From Sinorhizobium mexicanum (GTDB lineage Bacteria > Pseudomonadota > Alphaproteobacteria > Rhizobiales > Rhizobiaceae), in NCBI RefSeq assembly GCF_013488225.1, contig NZ_CP041241.1, positions 1,860,001 to 1,924,000 on the forward strand: DNA of 64,000 nucleotides, read 5' to 3'. The notes beneath the pieces were generated by a model. That model saw only the letters and a program-made list of their open reading frames with translations. It ran no database searches and was not told the origin of the DNA. Positions 61,011 to 64,000 of this stretch are shown one piece after another (position 1 is the first letter of the stretch; each line of letters starts with the position of its first letter). Both the position numbers and the translations under genes were made by a program.

Positions 61011-62216
61011 ATGAAGAGAAGAGAGATCGCGATCATCGGCGGCGGCCCGGCAGGCCTCATGGCGGCAGACGTGTTGTCCCGTCTTGACCATTCGGTGACG
61101 ATCTATGACGCCATGCCGACGGTCGCGCGCAAGTTCCTGCTCGCGGGAAAATCCGGCCTCAACATCACGCACGCCGAGGATTATGCGCTTTTCGCGACGC
61201 GCTTCGGCTCCGCATCGGATCGATTGCGCCCTGCCCTTGACGCTTTCACGCCGAACGATGTGCGCGACTGGGCAGCCGGGCTCGGCACGGAAACTTTTGT
61301 CGGCTCCTCGGGCCGTGTCTTTCCGAAGGTCATGAAGGCATCCCCGCTTCTGCGCGCCTGGCTGCGCAGGCTGGAAGCGCAGGGCGCCAGGCTTCTCACT
61401 CGCCATCGCTGGTTGGGCTTTGATGATGGGGGCTACGTATTCGAGACGCCGGAGGGGCGGAAAGCCGTCCGTTGCGACGCCGCCCTGCTGGCGCTTGGCG
61501 GGGCAAGCTGGCCGCGGCTCGGCTCCGATGCCGGCTGGCTGGCATTGCTGCGCGACGCGGGTGTGGCTCTCAGCGATTTTCGGCCCGCCAATTGCGGCTT
61601 CGACGTCGCCTGGAGTGAAAGTTTTCGCGAGCGCTTCGCCGGCGAACCGCTGAAATCGGTGACCGCTTCATCCGATGCCGGCGTCTTTCCGGGTGAATTC
61701 GTGGTGACCCGGCACGGCATCGAGGGCAGCCTCGTCTACGCCCATGCGTCGAGCCTGCGCGACCGGCTGGAGCACGACAGCGAAGCCACGCTCGTCATCG
61801 ACCTCGTACCCGGCCGGCCAGCGGAACGCCTTGCCCGCGACTTTGAGCGCCAGCAAGGCAAGGCAAGTTTTTCAAACCGCCTTCGCAAAGCCGCGGGCCT
61901 TGCCGGCGTCAAGGCCGCGCTGGTGCGGGAGGTGGCGCCTCAGGCCCGTCAGGCCGATCCGCATGCACTCGCCAGCCTGATCAAGGCCTTGCCGATTCCG
62001 GTTCTAAGACCGCGGCCGATCGCAGAGGCGATTTCCTCGACAGGTGGCGTCAGCTTCAAGAGCGTCAACGACGACTACATGCTCACGGCGCTTCCGGGTG
62101 TTTTCGTCGCCGGCGAAATGCTCGATTGGGAAGCGCCCACCGGCGGCTATCTGCTCACCGCCTGCTTTGCGACAGGACGGGCGGCGGCACGCGGGATCGC
62201 GGCCTGGCTTAAGTAG
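61011..62216 (+). CDS. BaiN/YhiN-like FAD-dependent flavoprotein (HI0933 family)
   Basis: A 401-residue flavoprotein. The FAD motif is IAIIGGGPAGLMAADVL (residues 6-22), followed by KSGLNITHAED, typical of the HI0933/YhiN family, and ends with VFVAGEMLDWEAPTGGYLL. Members are NAD(P)/FAD oxidoreductases of uncertain substrate. The ATG at 61011 is the family start; the ribosome-binding site is weak (AGG) and a longer frame upstream is unconserved. It overlaps by eight bases with the end of the EamA remnant on the other strand. Confidence 0.9.
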   Translation: MKRREIAIIGGGPAGLMAADVLSRLDHSVTIYDAMPTVARKFLLAGKSGLNITHAEDYALFATRFGSASDRLRPALDAFTPNDVRDWAAGLGTETFVGSSGRVFPKVMKASPLLRAWLRRLEAQGARLLTRHRWLGFDDGGYVFETPEGRKAVRCDAALLALGGASWPRLGSDAGWLALLRDAGVALSDFRPANCGFDVAWSESFRERFAGEPLKSVTASSDAGVFPGEFVVTRHGIEGSLVYAHASSLRDRLEHDSEATLVIDLVPGRPAERLARDFERQQGKASFSNRLRKAAGLAGVKAALVREVAPQARQADPHALASLIKALPIPVLRPRPIAEAISSTGGVSFKSVNDDYMLTALPGVFVAGEMLDWEAPTGGYLLTACFATGRAAARGIAAWLK

Positions 62217-62449
62217 TAGCGGTTAAGCTCAATCCTTTTGAGCTGCGCGTCCGCATCGCCAAGATGAGAGCAACCCCCATCATGAACTGGATTCCGATCC
62301 TGTCGCCGAACATGACAGCCGAGGCGGCGATCCCGAATACGGGCTGGAGGTACCGGACGCTCGCCGCTATGGGCGCCGGTACGTCGCGCAGTATGCTGAG
62401 CCACAGGAACCGGCCCGCGACAGTGACGATCAGGCCAAGGTAAGTCGCT
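62209..62449 (-). pseudogene. C-terminal remnant of an EamA/DMT-family exporter
   Basis: About 80 codons encode the last two or three helices of a 10-TM EamA transporter: YLGLIVTVAGRFLWLSILRD, RYLQPVFGIAASAVMFGDRI, FMMGVALILAMRT. There is no start or N-terminal half. The homology stops near 62449, where a LysR tail begins on the opposite strand. Confidence 0.7.
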
Positions 62450-62583
62450 CGTCTACCCGATGGGAACCGGGACAACCTGAAGGTCTGGGCCTTTAGAGAC
62501 TGGATCGCGGCGGAGGTACAACAGTTCAAGGCAAGCGTTGAAGCTCAGCGACATCACGGCGTCTGGCGTTCAGCAAACCCTGC
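62447..62583 (+). pseudogene. C-terminal remnant of a LysR (GcvA-like) regulator
   Basis: The plus strand reads PDGNRDNLKVWAFRDWIAAE followed by VQQFKAS, the last helix of GcvA-type LysR regulators (x-FRDWL-x-x-E). No DNA-binding domain precedes it. Beyond about 62583 the reading frame runs into the TetR gene on the other strand. This and the EamA tail look like the two ends of a deleted divergent gene pair. Confidence 0.6.
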
Positions 62584-62619
62584 AGATTCCATCGGGCATG
62601 CCATCTTCCCCGAATTGCT

Positions 62620-63324
62620 CTACGCCGTCTCCCGGCGGAGTTCTTCGATGTCGCCGGCCTCTCGAGCCGGAGGTCTGCCATAGGCGCGCAGAAAGGTGCG
62701 CACGGCCGCCCGCGCCGACTTCTCGAGTTCCGCGTCCGTCGGCGTTCCGCCAAAGAAGCTGGTCATCTGCAGATCGGCATTGACCAGGGCGAGGAACTGC
62801 GTGGCGGCAAGATCGAAGTCGTCTATATCGAGCCGCGCGACATGGGAAAGCCGGGCAAAGAGCGCCGCCAAGGCCGTTCCGATCTTGCCTGGTCCCTGCT
62901 GGCGCCAGATCGCGAAGAGATGCGGATAACGCTCGCCCTCCGTCTGCACCAGCTTGCGGATGAACTTTCCGTCGTGATTACACACGCAGTTCTTGTTGAG
63001 GCGGACGGCAAAGGCGGTCAGATCGTCTTCGAGATTGTCGCCGTTGTCGGGAAAGGTCGCGAGAATCGTAAACAGCGCGGCATTGGCACGGTCCAGGATG
63101 TCCTGAACGACGGCCATGAACAGCGTCTCTTTTTCGCGGTAGTGGTTGTAGACGGTCTGCCGCGAGACGCAGGCTTCCATCGCGATTTCGTCGATGCTGG
63201 CGCCGGCAAAACCTTCCCGGCAAAAGACCTCGGCAGCGGCGTCCAATATCGAGACGCGTTTAGCGCATTGGCCTTTCTGAGTGGGGCCGCCCGGCTTCGG
63301 TTGCGGCGCTTTCGGTTTTTTCAT
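62620..63324 (-). CDS. TetR-family regulator divergent from MFS pump
   Basis: A 234-residue repressor. Helix-turn-helix SILDAAAEVFCREGFAGASI ... SRQTVYNHYREKETLF (about 25-70), AefR/AcrR-like C-terminal domain. Two TTAGACA-type palindromes lie between it and the Bcr/CflA-like transporter gene, so it probably represses both. Three close cysteine/asparagine residues NKNCVCNHD (about 108-116) are unusual and could sense metal or thiol chemistry (speculative). Confidence 0.88.
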   Translation of the reverse strand: MKKPKAPQPKPGGPTQKGQCAKRVSILDAAAEVFCREGFAGASIDEIAMEACVSRQTVYNHYREKETLFMAVVQDILDRANAALFTILATFPDNGDNLEDDLTAFAVRLNKNCVCNHDGKFIRKLVQTEGERYPHLFAIWRQQGPGKIGTALAALFARLSHVARLDIDDFDLAATQFLALVNADLQMTSFFGGTPTDAELEKSARAAVRTFLRAYGRPPAREAGDIEELRRETA

Positions 63325-63351
63325 GCCCTGAAAATAAGACGTGTTGACGAA

Positions 63352-63369
63352 TTAGACAATGGTGTCTAA
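63352..63369. promoter_or_regulatory. TetR operator 1
   Basis: TTAGACA-ATGG-TGTCTAA: perfect 7-bp arms, 27 bp upstream of the tetR start. Confidence 0.75.
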
Positions 63370-63379
63370 CTTTACACGT

Positions 63380-63399
63380 GTGTCCAATTTGTTAGACAC
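63380..63399. promoter_or_regulatory. TetR operator 2
   Basis: GTGTCCAA-TTTG-TTAGACAC: 8-bp arms with one mismatch, the same TGTCTAA half-site as operator 1, centred 29 bp from it. Confidence 0.7.
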
Positions 63400-63540
63400 G
63401 AGCAGTCGCGGGCAGATGCGATCCTCCCAAGCCGCATCCTGCCTCTCCGGCGGCCGCTTTTCCGTTTCAACCTTTAGCGACAGCGATGGGCCGGCAGGTG
63501 CATCCGGCTCTGCCTTCGCGGTTTCTGAAAGAACATCATC

Positions 63541-64000
63541 ATGACGGCCTCATTTCTACGCACTGCGATTATTCTCGGTCTTTTGTCGGCCATCGGGCCG
63601 TTTGCGATCGACATGTACCTTCCGGCCCTGCCCTCGATCGGCAAGGATCTCGGCGCTGAAAACAATGTCGTGCAACTGAGCCTGCTCTCCTTCTTCATCT
63701 CCTTTGCGCTGTTCCAGCTCGTCTACGGCCCGCTGTCGGACATCTGGGGCCGCAAGGCACCGCTCTATCTCGGCATCGGGCTTTTCGCGCTCGCCAGTAT
63801 CGGTTGCGCGGTGGCGAGCGACATCGAAACCCTCATCGCCTTCCGCTTCCTTCAGGGCATCGGCGGTGCCGCCGGCATGGTCATTCCGCGCGCGGTCGTG
63901 CGCGACATGCACACCGGCGTCCAGGCGGCGCGGCTGATGTCGCTGCTCATGCTCGTCTTCAGCATTTCGCCGATCCTCGCACCGCTGACGGGCAGCGCCG
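63541..64000 (+). CDS. Bcr/CflA-type MFS drug exporter, N-terminal part (cut by window edge)
   Basis: The first ~153 residues of a major facilitator protein: SAIGPFAIDMYLPALPSIGK (helix 1, the DMYLPALP hallmark of Bcr/CflA drug:proton antiporters), YGPLSDIWGRKAPLYLGIGL (motif A) and RFLQGIGGAAGMVIPRAVVRD (motif C region). It is divergent from a TetR gene with two operators. Substrates are unknown; the class exports bicyclomycin, chloramphenicol or sulfonamides. Confidence 0.9.
   Translation, partial: MTASFLRTAIILGLLSAIGPFAIDMYLPALPSIGKDLGAENNVVQLSLLSFFISFALFQLVYGPLSDIWGRKAPLYLGIGLFALASIGCAVASDIETLIAFRFLQGIGGAAGMVIPRAVVRDMHTGVQAARLMSLLMLVFSISPILAPLTGSA

Overview
The window looks like a large replicon (megaplasmid or chromid) of a Sinorhizobium/Ensifer-type alphaproteobacterium. 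Evidence: high-GC, tightly packed genes; rhizobial intergenic palindromic repeats (RIME-like elements and a second GCGCGT/CATGTTT family); a RirA-type iron box (TGA-N9-TCA); a complete thuR-thuEFGKAB locus; and nir, nor and nap operons in the rhizobial gene order. In S. meliloti 1021 the denitrification genes (pSymA) and thu genes (pSymB) lie on different replicons, so this is a different arrangement (inference).

Layout. 1-3.5 kb: iron-siderophore-type ABC uptake genes (two paralogous binding proteins and the start of a FecCD permease) divergent from a SAM methyltransferase, with an IRO box between them. 3.5-33.9 kb: an anaerobic respiration island. It holds nnrR, nirV and nirK; nnrS; an RTX metalloprotease; a four-gene module of DUF2249 proteins, a membrane protein and a MIP18 protein; hemN; a cupin gene; norEF-norCBQD; a 51-aa membrane peptide, a hemerythrin and nnrU; ubiX-ubiD divergent from ubiTUV (oxygen-independent ubiquinone synthesis); a DUF454 gene; napEFDABC; and a pseudoazurin gene. 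Eight TTG-N8-CAA boxes (NnrR/FNR/FixK type) sit upstream of these units and tie them into one low-oxygen/NO regulon: nitrate to nitrite (Nap), nitrite to NO (NirK, fed by pseudoazurin), NO to N2O (Nor), with anaerobic haem (HemN) and quinone (UbiTUV) supply. No nos (N2O reductase) genes are in the window.

34-43.5 kb: a TetR-controlled RND efflux pair, a flavin monooxygenase with a near-perfect sigma-54 promoter and an AcoR-type activator upstream, and a dodecin. 43.8-50.4 kb: a LacI repressor divergent from an AfuABC-like ABC transporter and an inositol-monophosphatase-family phosphatase, with three TTGCA-N6-TGCAA operators between them; this could be uptake and dephosphorylation of a phosphorylated sugar. 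50.8 kb: an SPW-repeat membrane protein. 51.4-59.3 kb: thuBAKGFE and divergent thuR. 59.7-64 kb: a mixed edge with a metallo-beta-lactamase-fold hydrolase, a BaiN/YhiN-like flavoprotein, gene remnants (EamA and LysR tails joined at a scar), and a TetR divergent from a Bcr/CflA MFS pump cut by the window end.

Starts were adjusted by Shine-Dalgarno position and family length. I saw no rRNA, tRNA, CRISPR array or intact insertion sequence.
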